From RPQJ01 sp963714645 (GTDB lineage Bacteria > Pseudomonadota > Gammaproteobacteria > Steroidobacterales > Steroidobacteraceae): 10,827 bases of DNA. Under the pieces are notes generated by a model that was given only the letters and a program-made list of their open reading frames with translations, was not told the origin of the DNA and did no database searches. A program made the position numbers and the translations under genes. Of this stretch, positions 1 to 6,741 are shown in pieces. Location of the stretch: NCBI GenBank assembly GCA_963714645.1, contig CAVQQX010000120.1:1-10827 (forward strand). The letters run 5' to 3'. Within the stretch, counting starts at the first letter, position 1, and each line of letters starts with the position of its first letter.

Positions 1-2
1 CC

Positions 3-248
3 GAGTTCCTCGCCGAAGACGCCGACCTCGCCGGGCTCGCCCCGTTCGTCGCCGATTCGGGCGAAGGCCGCTGGACCGCGCACGAATCGATCGACCTGGG
101 CGTGCCGACGCCCGTCATGACGCTGGCCCTGATGGAAAGGTTCGCAAGCCAGGACCGCGCGGACTACACGAACCGGTTGCTCGCGCGCATGCGCCAGGCG
201 TTCGGCGGCCACACGGTCAAGTCGAATCCGGCCAAGCCGGCATCCTGA
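3..248 (+). CDS. gnd: 6-phosphogluconate dehydrogenase (decarboxylating), 3' end
   Basis: Partial gene entering from the left edge; the last 81 residues and the TGA stop are visible. The enzyme oxidatively decarboxylates 6-phosphogluconate to ribulose-5-phosphate in the cytoplasm. The visible part is the all-helical C-terminal domain: SGEGRWT near the start of the fragment, then an ESIDLGVPTPV segment, an ALMERFASQ segment and a terminal FGGH motif. This order (SGEGRWT, then GVPxPV, RFxSQ and FxGH) fits the short GntZ/YqeC-type enzymes of about 300 residues better than the long E. coli-type Gnd. Cofactor preference (NAD or NADP) cannot be judged because the Rossmann domain lies outside the window. 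It converges on pgl with a 32-bp gap, and zwf follows on the opposite strand, so the oxidative pentose-phosphate steps are clustered. Family assignment is confident; the subtype is inferred. Confidence 0.85.
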   Translation, partial: EFLAEDADLAGLAPFVADSGEGRWTAHESIDLGVPTPVMTLALMERFASQDRADYTNRLLARMRQAFGGHTVKSNPAKPAS

Positions 249-280
249 ACGAACGGACGTGCGGGCCCGGTGCGCGACGC

Positions 281-1024
281 TCAGGGGGGTCGTGTGGGCA
301 GGTCGCCGGTGGCCTCGCGGTCGGCGATCACGACACTCGCAGTGCGCGGAACTCGCACCGCCGGTGAGTCTGCGGCTCCTGCGAGCAGCGCGGCGAGCGC
401 GGCCCGCTTCGAACGCCCGGTCACGAGCCACAGTCGCTCGCGCGCGTCGGCCAGTGTCGCGAACGTCAGGGTCATTCGCCGGGCCCCTTCGTACGGGCCG
501 CGCGTGTAGCCGACCGGCGCGTCACGGATGTCCAGCACGGGGTCGCCCGGCACGAGCGACGCCGTGTGGCCGTCCGTCCCCAGACCGAGCTGCACCAGGT
601 CCAGGGTCACCCGGGTTCCGGTGACCGCTGCGAGCGCGGCGGCATAGTCGCGCGCCGCGCGGTCCTCGTCGTCGACGTCGACCGGCATCGCCAGCAGGTT
701 CGCCGCGGGCAGCGGTCCGTCGTGCACCAGGATTCGTTCGAGCCGTTGCAGGTTGCGACGCGGATCGTCGCGCGGCACGCAACGCTCGTCGACCTGCGCG
801 ACGTGCACCGATTCCCACGGCAGGGACGCGCGCACGAATACCCGCAACATCTGCCACGGCGTCGTGCCGCCACTCACGGCGATCACCGCGCGGCCGCGGG
901 CGGCGCAGGCCTCGAGCACCGCCTCCACCAGCCGTCGAGCCGCCGTTGCGGCAGCGTCGGCGGCGTCCTCGGCCACCGTCAATCGCACGAGGGAGCGCCA
1001 GGCTCCGACGGCGGGTCGTACCAT
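281..1024 (-). CDS. pgl: 6-phosphogluconolactonase (Pgl/DevB type)
   Basis: Hydrolyses 6-phosphogluconolactone made by Zwf to 6-phosphogluconate; cytoplasmic. With the ATG at 1024 the protein is 247 aa. Family motifs appear in order: SGGTTP at residues 51-56 (phosphate-binding loop), VDERCVP at about 78-84, LGLGTDGHTASLVPG at 146-160 (the DGH signature carrying the catalytic His), RMTLT at 183-187 and TGRSK at 202-206. The start is uncertain. ATG 1024 overlaps the 3' end of zwf by 46 bp and has GGAGG directly abutting it, which is too close to be a good ribosome site. A GTG at 988 (10-bp overlap, 235 aa) begins just before the conserved domain but has no visible Shine-Dalgarno. Either way pgl is nested on zwf and probably translationally coupled. 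The function is clear; only the first 12 residues are in doubt. Confidence 0.9.
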   Translation of the reverse strand: MVRPAVGAWRSLVRLTVAEDAADAAATAARRLVEAVLEACAARGRAVIAVSGGTTPWQMLRVFVRASLPWESVHVAQVDERCVPRDDPRRNLQRLERILVHDGPLPAANLLAMPVDVDDEDRAARDYAAALAAVTGTRVTLDLVQLGLGTDGHTASLVPGDPVLDIRDAPVGYTRGPYEGARRMTLTFATLADARERLWLVTGRSKRAALAALLAGAADSPAVRVPRTASVVIADREATGDLPTRPP

Positions 1025-2385
1025 CCTCCGTGCCGCTCGACCATGCGATTCGCAGCCGCCGGGCCCCAACTCGCCGGGGCATACGGCTCGGCCTGCGGTC
1101 CGCTCGCGAGCAACCGGTCGGCGATGTCCCACGCGACCTCGACCGAGTCCTGGCGTGCAAAGAGCATCGGATCGCCACGCAGCGCATCGCCCAGCAGCCG
1201 CTCGTACGGGAGCATCTCGTCGGCCTGGGAACTGCAGGCGAGCAGCTCGGTCTCGCGCCCCGCCATCGCCTCGCCCGCGGCCTTGACGCGCGCGCCGAGT
1301 GCGATCGCAACGCGATCGGGGCCGAGCCGGAAACGCAGGTAATTCGTGCGTGGCGGGACCGGTTCGTCGAACAGCCGCTGCGGCGGCCGGCGCAACGTCG
1401 CCATGACCTCGGTCGCGGTCACCGCGAGCCGCTTGCCCGTACGCACGAAGAACGGGACGCCGGCCCAGCGCCAGGAATCGATCTCGAAACGCATCGCCGC
1501 GTAGGTCTCGACGTCGGAATTGGCCGCGACGCCTTCCTCGCTGCGATAGCCGACGTACTGGCCCCGCACGATGTCGCGACGCTCGGGCGCGCGCACGGCG
1601 CGCAGCACCTTGATCTTCTCGTCGCGAATCGCAGTGGCAGTGGCGCCGACGGGGGGTTCCATCGCCAGGATCGACAGCACCTGCAGCAGGTGGTTCTGCA
1701 CGACGTCGCGCACTGCGCCGAGTTCCTCGTACAGTCGCCCGCGGCCCTCGACCCCGAAATGCTCCGCCATCGTGATCTGCACGTGCTCGATGTGCGTGCG
1801 GTTCCAGACGGGTTCGATGATCGAGTTGGCGAACCGGAAATACAGCAGGTTCTGCACCGGCTCCTTGCCGAGGAAATGATCGATCCGGTAGATCGAGGGT
1901 TCGGCGAAGACTTTCTGCAACGCGAAGTTGATCGTCCGCGCGCTCGGCAGGTCGCGGCCGAGCGGCTTCTCGACGACGACGCGCGCATTGGTGGCGCAGC
2001 CGGAGGTACCGAGCCTTTCCGCGACCGACGCGAAGAGGCTGGGCGGGATCGCCAGGTAGTGGCACGGGCGCTGCGCACCGGCGAGCGCATCGTGCAGGGC
2101 GCGGAAGGTCGCATCGTCACGGTAATCGCCGTCGACGTAGCGCAGCTTGGATTCCAGCCGCCGCAGTGCGGCGGCGTCGGTGGTATCGCCGTGCTGCGCG
2201 AGGCTTTCGTGCATCCTCGCGATCACCGCCGCGGCCGTGAGCCCGCCGCGCGCGACGCCGACCACGACCGGGGGCAGCCGGCCGCGGCGCTCGAGGTTCT
2301 CGAGGGCCGGGATGATCTTCTTGAAGGCGAGATCGCCCGTGATGCCGAAAATCACCAGTGCGTCGGAATAGTCGCCGTTCGGCAT
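979..2385 (-). CDS. zwf: glucose-6-phosphate dehydrogenase
   Basis: Oxidises glucose-6-phosphate to 6-phosphogluconolactone with reduction of NAD(P); first step of the oxidative pentose-phosphate and Entner-Doudoroff routes. The product is 468 aa, close to the usual 470-500. Visible motifs: nucleotide-binding GITGDLA at residues 14-20, EKPLGRD at 139-145, the active-site signature RIDHFLGKE at 167-175, and a second active-site His in NHLLQVL (H232). H170 and H232 are 62 apart, the same spacing as the catalytic pair in the Leuconostoc enzyme (from memory). FFVRTGKRL is at 312-320. The ATG at 2385 was chosen because the Rossmann motif begins 13 residues later. The frame is open for another 82 codons upstream, but that part has no family resemblance and runs across the norB promoter. 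A GAAGG abuts the ATG and a GGGA lies further upstream. It forms an operon with pgl and diverges from norB. Confidence 0.93.
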   Translation of the reverse strand: MPNGDYSDALVIFGITGDLAFKKIIPALENLERRGRLPPVVVGVARGGLTAAAVIARMHESLAQHGDTTDAAALRRLESKLRYVDGDYRDDATFRALHDALAGAQRPCHYLAIPPSLFASVAERLGTSGCATNARVVVEKPLGRDLPSARTINFALQKVFAEPSIYRIDHFLGKEPVQNLLYFRFANSIIEPVWNRTHIEHVQITMAEHFGVEGRGRLYEELGAVRDVVQNHLLQVLSILAMEPPVGATATAIRDEKIKVLRAVRAPERRDIVRGQYVGYRSEEGVAANSDVETYAAMRFEIDSWRWAGVPFFVRTGKRLAVTATEVMATLRRPPQRLFDEPVPPRTNYLRFRLGPDRVAIALGARVKAAGEAMAGRETELLACSSQADEMLPYERLLGDALRGDPMLFARQDSVEVAWDIADRLLASGPQAEPYAPASWGPAAANRMVERHGGWYDPPSEPGAPSCD

Positions 2386-2399
2386 CCTTCGATTCCCAA

Positions 2400-2421
2400 G
2401 GCAGTCCCTGCGGGCAGTCCC
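2400..2421 (-). repeat. 9-bp direct repeat in the zwf leader
   Basis: GGCAGTCCC (+ strand) occurs at 2400-2408 and again at 2413-2421, a 13-bp period, ending 15 bp before the zwf start. On the zwf strand it reads as two copies of GGGACTGCC immediately ahead of the ribosome-binding region. It could be a binding site for a regulator of zwf, or chance in GC-rich DNA. It does not resemble the HexR palindrome I know for zwf control. Confidence 0.35.
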
Positions 2422-2497
2422 GAGGATATCGGTCCGGTGCCGCGTCGTCACTGCGCAATGCGGCTGCGGCCAATACCTGGTCAGCTGCGTCCCGCGT

Positions 2498-2511
2498 TTG
2501 ACTTCGGTCAA
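2498..2511 (+). promoter_or_regulatory. FNR/DNR-type operator upstream of norB
   Basis: A perfect 14-bp palindrome TTGAC-TTCG-GTCAA lies in the zwf-norB divergent region, 76 bp before the norB ATG. It matches the TTGAY-N4-RTCAA pattern bound by FNR, DNR and NnrR proteins. If it acts as a class II site centred at -41.5, transcription would start near 2546. The hexamer CAGCAT at 2534-2539 then sits where the -10 should be and matches TATAAT at positions 2, 5 and 6; a weak -10 is normal for activator-dependent promoters. The likely ligand is the DNR-like protein encoded at 6742-7440. The palindrome is seen directly; the regulatory role is inferred. Confidence 0.75.
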
Positions 2512-2574
2512 GGCGATCGCAATGCCGTCGTCGCAGCATGCGCACATCCCCGCGGTGCAACCGCAGACCGCCAC

Positions 2575-2579
2575 CGGAG
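2575..2579 (+). promoter_or_regulatory. ribosome binding site of norB
   Basis: CGGAG, about 8 nt before the ATG at 2588, is the best-spaced Shine-Dalgarno in this leader. It supports 2588 over the in-frame ATG at 2522 and the TTG at 2498 that overlaps the operator. Confidence 0.5.
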
Positions 2580-2587
2580 TCGACGTC

Positions 2588-4882
2588 ATGTCAGATACAC
2601 GCAAGCTGTGGAAGGTCCTCGCAGCGATCATGCTGCTGTCGTTCGGGACCCTGCTGTTCCTCGGCCGGGAGATCTACCTCGCGGCACCCCCCATGCCCGC
2701 CGCGGTCGCGACCACGAGCGGCCGGACGCTCTTCACACGCCAAGACATCGAGACCGGACGCCAGGTCTGGCAGACCACGGGCGGTCACCAGCTCGGCTCG
2801 ATCTGGGGTCACGGGGCCTACGTCGCGCCGGACTGGTCGGCCGACTGGCTGCACCGCGAGGCGACCGCATTGCTCGAGATCTGGGCCCAGCGCGATCACG
2901 GCACGCCGTACGCCTCGCTCGGCGCCGAGCAGCAGGCCGCGCTCAAGGCGCGACTGCAGCAGGAGCTGCGCACGAACTCCTACGACGCCGCGACCGGCGT
3001 CGTCACGGTGTCCGAGGACCGCGCCGCCGCCATGACCGAGGTCGCCCGGCACTACGACGGCCTGTTCGGCTCCGCGCTCGAACTCAACACCCTGCGCGCG
3101 CAGTACGCGATGAAGCAGGACACCATCGCCGACCCGTCACGGCGCGCGGCGCTGACGGCGTTCTTCTTCTGGACCTCCTGGTCCACGACGACGAATCGCC
3201 CGGGTGACGACGTCACCTACACCAGCAACTGGCCAGCCGAGCCGCTCGTCGGCAACGCACCCACGGCGCCCACGTTCATGTGGACGTTCGTCAGCATCTT
3301 CGTGATGCTCGCCGGCATAGGCGCGCTCGCCTGGTACCACGCATCGGTCCAGGGCAGGGAACCGGCGCCGGTCGTTCCCGACAGCGACCCGCTCCGCGCG
3401 TTGCAGCCGACACCCTCGATGAAGGCGACGGCCAAGTACTTCTGGGTCGTCACGGCGCTGATCGTGCTGCAGGTCGTGCTCGGCGGCATCACCGCGCACT
3501 ATGCCGTCGAGGGCCAGTCGTTCTACGGGCTGCAACTCTCGGAGATCCTGCCCTACTCGGTCACCCGCAGCTGGCACCTGCAGCTCGCGGTGCTCTGGAT
3601 CGCCACGGCCTGGCTCGCTACGGGGCTGTACATCGCACCGGCGATCTCGGGTCACGAGCCGAAGTTCCAGCGCCTCGGCGTCAACTTCCTGTTCACCTGC
3701 CTGCTGGTCATCGTGGTCGGCGCGCTCGGCGGTCAGTGGTTCGCCGTGATGCAGAAGATGGGCCTCGCCGCCAACTTCTGGTTCGGCCACCAGGGCTACG
3801 AGTACACCGACATCGGCCGGTTCTGGCAGATCTTCCTGTTCGTCGGCCTCATGCTGTGGCTCGGGCTGGTCGGGCGCGCGTTGTGGCCGGCGCTCAAGCG
3901 CCGCGACGACGGCCGCTCGATCACCATGCTGCTGTTCCTGTCGACGATCGCGATCGGCCTGTTCTACGGCGCAGGCCTCATGTGGGGCCGCAACACGCAC
4001 CTCTCGATGGTCGAGTACTGGCGCTGGTGGGTGGTGCACCTGTGGGTCGAGGGGTTCTTCGAGGTCTTCGCGACCGCAGTCATCGCCTTCCTGTTCACGA
4101 AGCTCGGCCTCGTGCGCGGCAGGTCGGCGACCAACGCCGTGCTGTTCGCGACGGTCGTGTTCCTGACCGGCGGAGTGCTCGGCACGCTGCACCACCTCTA
4201 CTGGACGGGCACGCCGACGTCGGTACTGGCCTTCGGCGCCGCGTTCTCGGCGCTCGAAGTCGTGCCGCTGGTGCTGATCGGGTTCGAGGCCCTCGAGAAC
4301 TACAGGCACAGCAAGGCCAAGCCCTGGATCGCGGCCTATCGCTGGCCGATCCTGTTCTTCGTCGCAGTGGCGTTCTGGAACATGGTCGGCGCCGGGCTCT
4401 TCGGCTTCCTGATCAATCCCCCGCTCGCGCTCTACTACATGCAGGGTCTCAACACGACGCCGCTCCACGGCCACACGGCGCTCTTCGGCGTCTACGGCAT
4501 GCTCGGCATCGGGCTGATGCTGTTCTGCATGCGCGGCCTGAACCGCACGGGCATCTGGGACGAGAAGCTGCTCAAGGGCGCGTTCTGGACCCTCAACGGC
4601 GGGCTCGCGGCGATGGCATTGCTGTCGCTCGCCCCGCAGGGCCTGCTGCAGGTGCACGCCGCGGTGACGCACGGGTTCTGGTACGCGCGGTCGGCCGAGT
4701 TTCTGCAGCAGCCGCTGATCCAGACGATCGTCTGGTTGCGCATGCCGGGGGACGTGATCTTCAGCGTCGGCGTCGGCCTGCTGGCACTGTTCGTACTCCG
4801 GCTGTTCGTCGGCCGGACGAAGCAGGACACCGTGGTGGTGGGGACGCCGTCCGCCGGATCGGCGGCCGGTTCGGGGCGCTGA
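2588..4882 (+). CDS. norB: quinol-dependent nitric oxide reductase (qNOR, single subunit)
   Basis: Reduces two NO to N2O at the cytoplasmic membrane using quinol electrons. The product is 764 aa, the usual qNOR length (cNOR NorB is about 450). After an N-terminal anchor helix (about 8-28), residues 29-225 form the NorC-like periplasmic domain. It contains no CxxCH, so no heme c, which marks the quinol-dependent type. The heme-copper-oxidase-like core follows with about a dozen further helices. Metal ligands can be placed: H330 in SWH (low-spin heme b), H484 with E488 in HLWVEGFFE, H535/H536 in LHHLYW (FeB), and H627/H629 in LHGHT (hemes b3 and b). Spacings H484-E488 (4) and H484-H535 (51) equal those recalled for Pseudomonas cNOR (H207, E211, H258). 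E492 is also kept. The start at 2588 gives MSDTRKLWK, a typical family beginning. Often called norZ or norB. An operator lies upstream and a terminator downstream. Confidence 0.95.
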   Translation: MSDTRKLWKVLAAIMLLSFGTLLFLGREIYLAAPPMPAAVATTSGRTLFTRQDIETGRQVWQTTGGHQLGSIWGHGAYVAPDWSADWLHREATALLEIWAQRDHGTPYASLGAEQQAALKARLQQELRTNSYDAATGVVTVSEDRAAAMTEVARHYDGLFGSALELNTLRAQYAMKQDTIADPSRRAALTAFFFWTSWSTTTNRPGDDVTYTSNWPAEPLVGNAPTAPTFMWTFVSIFVMLAGIGALAWYHASVQGREPAPVVPDSDPLRALQPTPSMKATAKYFWVVTALIVLQVVLGGITAHYAVEGQSFYGLQLSEILPYSVTRSWHLQLAVLWIATAWLATGLYIAPAISGHEPKFQRLGVNFLFTCLLVIVVGALGGQWFAVMQKMGLAANFWFGHQGYEYTDIGRFWQIFLFVGLMLWLGLVGRALWPALKRRDDGRSITMLLFLSTIAIGLFYGAGLMWGRNTHLSMVEYWRWWVVHLWVEGFFEVFATAVIAFLFTKLGLVRGRSATNAVLFATVVFLTGGVLGTLHHLYWTGTPTSVLAFGAAFSALEVVPLVLIGFEALENYRHSKAKPWIAAYRWPILFFVAVAFWNMVGAGLFGFLINPPLALYYMQGLNTTPLHGHTALFGVYGMLGIGLMLFCMRGLNRTGIWDEKLLKGAFWTLNGGLAAMALLSLAPQGLLQVHAAVTHGFWYARSAEFLQQPLIQTIVWLRMPGDVIFSVGVGLLALFVLRLFVGRTKQDTVVVGTPSAGSAAGSGR

Positions 4883-4897
4883 CCCCTGGTTCCGGCA

Positions 4898-4928
4898 GCG
4901 GGCGTCCACGAGGGCGCCCGCGGTTTTT
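4898..4928 (+). terminator. intrinsic terminator after norB
   Basis: A 10-bp stem GCGGGCGTCC / GGGCGCCCGC (one G-U pair) closes an ACGA tetraloop (4908-4911) and is followed by GG and TTTTT at 4924-4928. It begins 15 nt after the norB stop. This is the clearest rho-independent terminator in the window and suggests norB is mainly transcribed alone, with nnrS reached by readthrough or its own promoter. Confidence 0.85.
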
Positions 4929-4959
4929 CGTTCGGGGCCGATTTGCGAGGATCGCACTC

Positions 4960-4995
4960 ATGACTCTCACGCCGCCGGGACGGGCGCGCACATGA
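4960..4995 (+). CDS. possible 11-aa leader peptide coupled to nnrS
   Basis: ATG at 4960 opens an 11-codon frame (MTLTPPGRART) whose TGA overlaps the nnrS ATG as ATGA (4992-4995). AGGA at 4948-4951, 8 nt upstream, is a much better ribosome site than anything in front of nnrS itself, which has only a GGGA about 11 nt away. This arrangement suggests ribosomes load at the short frame and reinitiate at nnrS. No known peptide family is recognised. It is just as possible that the short frame is not translated and the overlap is coincidence. Confidence 0.3.
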   Translation: MTLTPPGRART

Positions 4996-6227
4996 ATCCG
5001 CCGCGGCCCTCCCGCGCTTCCCTGCCGTTGACCGCGGCTCCGCATCGCACGCTCTTCTTCGCCGGGCTGCTGGGCCTGGTGGCCGCCACCGCGTGGTGGG
5101 GGCTGCACCTCGTCGCACGGGTCCACGGCGCGCCCGCGTTCGCCCTGGTGCTGCTGCCTGCGCCGATCTGGGCCCACGCGTTCCTGATGCTGTTCGCCGT
5201 GTTCCCCACGATCTTCTGCGGTTTCCTGTTCACCGTGTTCCCGCGCTGGATGAACGGCCCGTCCGTCACGCGACTCGAATACGTCTCGACCGCAACCCTG
5301 TTTGCAGCCGGTACCGTCGCCTGGCTCGTCGGCACGCTGTCCGGCACCCCATGGCTGCTGACCGCGTGCCTGCTGGTCGGGCTCGCATCGGCAATCACGC
5401 TATGGGCGCTGTTCCGGGTGCTGCTCGGCGCGCCGGAGCTCGTCGCCCATGCCGTCGTCGTGCTCGCGGCACTGTGCGTGCAGTTCGTGGCGCTCGCCGG
5501 CTTCACTCTCGGTGTGGCGACGGCCGACGACTTCGCCCTGCATTTTGCCGTTCGCACGTCACTCTGGGGCGGCCTGCTGCCGGTGTTCTTCGCGGTGTGC
5601 CACCGCATGATCCCGTTCTTCTCGCAGGGCGTCATCGCGAATTACGTGCCATGGCGACCGCTCTGGGTGCTCGTCGCCGTCGTGGCGCTCGCCTGCGCTC
5701 GCGTGCTGCTCGGCACCGCGGGCGCACTGGCGCTGCTGCCGTGGGTGGACGCGGCGCTGTTCGCCCTGAGCGCCCTCTGCGCCCTGCGCTGGACGTCCTC
5801 GGGCGCGCGGGGCAACCCGCTGCTCTGGAGCCTGTACGCCGGGTTTGCCTGGCTGCCCATCGCGGTGCTGCTGCAGGCCGTCCGGGACACGAGCTTCCTG
5901 CTCACGGGTCAATGGGCGCTCGGGCGTGCGCCTGTCCATGCGCTCGGCATGGGGTTCTTTGGCGCGATGCTCGTCGCCATGGTCACCCGCGTCACGATGG
6001 GCCATTCGGGCCGGCCGCTGCGGATGGACAGTCTTACGCTCGGGTGCTTCCTCGTGCTGCAGGTCGCCGCCGCGACGCGCGTTGCCGGTGAAATCGCGAC
6101 CGCGCCCCGCATCGTTCAGTGTGCGCTGCTCGCGAGCCTCGTGCTCTGGCTGGGGGCCATCGGGACGTGGTTCGCGCGCGTGAGCGGCATCTATCTCGCG
6201 CCACGGATCGACGGGAAGCCTGGGTGA
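4992..6227 (+). CDS. nnrS: NnrS family membrane protein
   Basis: Polytopic inner-membrane protein of 411 aa with about 12 hydrophobic segments. NnrS proteins are heme/copper-containing and protect cells from NO-derived stress; their exact chemistry is not settled. The family signature lies near the C-terminus: HALGMGFFGAMLVAMVTR then GHSGRPL, with H316, R333 and H338. Other conserved-looking elements are H62 in WAHAFLM, the FPTIFCGFLFTVFPRW stretch at 71-86 and CHRMIPFFS (H204) at 203-211. The start follows from the ATGA overlap with the short upstream frame; N-terminal residues 1-19 are cytosolic and the first helix begins at about 20. It lies 109 bp downstream of norB across a terminator and shares one base with the next gene. 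Position between norB and a DNR-like gene is the classic setting for nnrS. Family call is firm; role in NO tolerance is from family knowledge. Confidence 0.93.
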   Translation: MNPPRPSRASLPLTAAPHRTLFFAGLLGLVAATAWWGLHLVARVHGAPAFALVLLPAPIWAHAFLMLFAVFPTIFCGFLFTVFPRWMNGPSVTRLEYVSTATLFAAGTVAWLVGTLSGTPWLLTACLLVGLASAITLWALFRVLLGAPELVAHAVVVLAALCVQFVALAGFTLGVATADDFALHFAVRTSLWGGLLPVFFAVCHRMIPFFSQGVIANYVPWRPLWVLVAVVALACARVLLGTAGALALLPWVDAALFALSALCALRWTSSGARGNPLLWSLYAGFAWLPIAVLLQAVRDTSFLLTGQWALGRAPVHALGMGFFGAMLVAMVTRVTMGHSGRPLRMDSLTLGCFLVLQVAAATRVAGEIATAPRIVQCALLASLVLWLGAIGTWFARVSGIYLAPRIDGKPG

Positions 6228-6631
6228 TGGCGCAGTGGTACCTTGCGCTGCGTCATGCCCACATCACGCTCGCGGCCTGCTCGGTCGCGCTGTTCGCGCT
6301 GCGCGGCCTGCTGATGCTCACCGGGTCGTCACGCGTGAACGCCCCGTGGCTCAAGTTTCCGTCTTATGCGATCGACACCCTGCTGCTCACGGCGGCGCTG
6401 ATATTGATGACCGTGATCCACCAGTATCCCTACCAGTCGGCGTGGCTCACCGTGAAGGTGGGACTGCTGGTCGTCTACATCGTGCTCGGCAGCCTGGCGC
6501 TGCGCCCGGGTCGCAGCCGCGGCTTCCGTGCCGCCGCGTTCGTCGCCGCGCTGGTCACGATCGGCGGCGTAGTGTCCGTGGCCTTGACCCATCATCCGCT
6601 CGGGGTGTTCGGCCGGTTCGTGGCGGACTGA
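6227..6631 (+). CDS. SirB2 family membrane protein
   Basis: Small integral membrane protein, 134 aa, with four hydrophobic segments (about 13-32, 48-65, 72-92 and 101-120). The pattern of His residues and an Arg in helix 1 (H10, H12, R26), the PSYAIDTLLL segment at 45-54, and WLTVKVGLLVVYIVLGSLALR at 73-93 fit the SirB2 family. That family is named for a Salmonella locus affecting invasion-gene expression, but its biochemical function is unknown. The ATG overlaps the nnrS stop (TGATG), with GGAA about 11 nt upstream, so translation is probably coupled to nnrS. Conserved His near membrane edges (H10, H12, H65, H122, H123) would be compatible with heme or metal binding; that is inference. Being inside a nor/nnrS/dnr cluster suggests a role in NO or respiratory-chain maintenance. 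Confidence 0.82.
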   Translation: MAQWYLALRHAHITLAACSVALFALRGLLMLTGSSRVNAPWLKFPSYAIDTLLLTAALILMTVIHQYPYQSAWLTVKVGLLVVYIVLGSLALRPGRSRGFRAAAFVAALVTIGGVVSVALTHHPLGVFGRFVAD

Positions 6632-6701
6632 AGGCCGGCGATTCCGTGGGCACCTGCCGTCCCCGCCGCGAACCCGTCGCGCCTGCGTGCCGCCAACGCC
6701 C

Positions 6702-6707
6702 TAGAAT
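6702..6707 (+). promoter_or_regulatory. candidate -10 element of the dnr-like gene
   Basis: TAGAAT matches TATAAT at five of six positions and lies 34 bp before the preferred ATG at 6742. The hexamers 16-18 bp upstream (such as GCGCCT) do not resemble a -35, so the promoter may be weak or activator-dependent. If real, transcription starts near 6714, which excludes the in-frame ATG at 6706 as the translation start. Confidence 0.4.
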
Positions 6708-6741
6708 GCCGGCACCTCGTCCGGTGCCCGGGCTTCCTCCC

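Noticed and set aside
249..280. Possible bidirectional terminator between convergent gnd and pgl
   Set aside because: The 32 bp contain GC-rich partial symmetry but no stable stem followed by a T-run on either strand.
281..2065. A single 594-codon minus-strand frame
   Set aside because: Only its last third is pgl; the first two thirds are the out-of-frame shadow of zwf, with Arg/Ala-rich composition and no motifs. It is not a fusion.
2498..2587. Longer norB start (TTG 2498 or ATG 2522), adding 22-30 residues
   Set aside because: The TTG lies inside the palindromic operator, and both starts lie upstream of the predicted transcription start. The family's usual N-terminus and the CGGAG site point to 2588.
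3137..4957. 606-codon minus-strand frame opposite norB and similar long frames elsewhere (946-3207, 3280-4995, 7494-8963, 9359-10771)
   Set aside because: Shadows caused by high GC at third positions. They are rich in Arg, Ala, Glu or His and have no recognisable domains, while the opposite frames are clear proteins.
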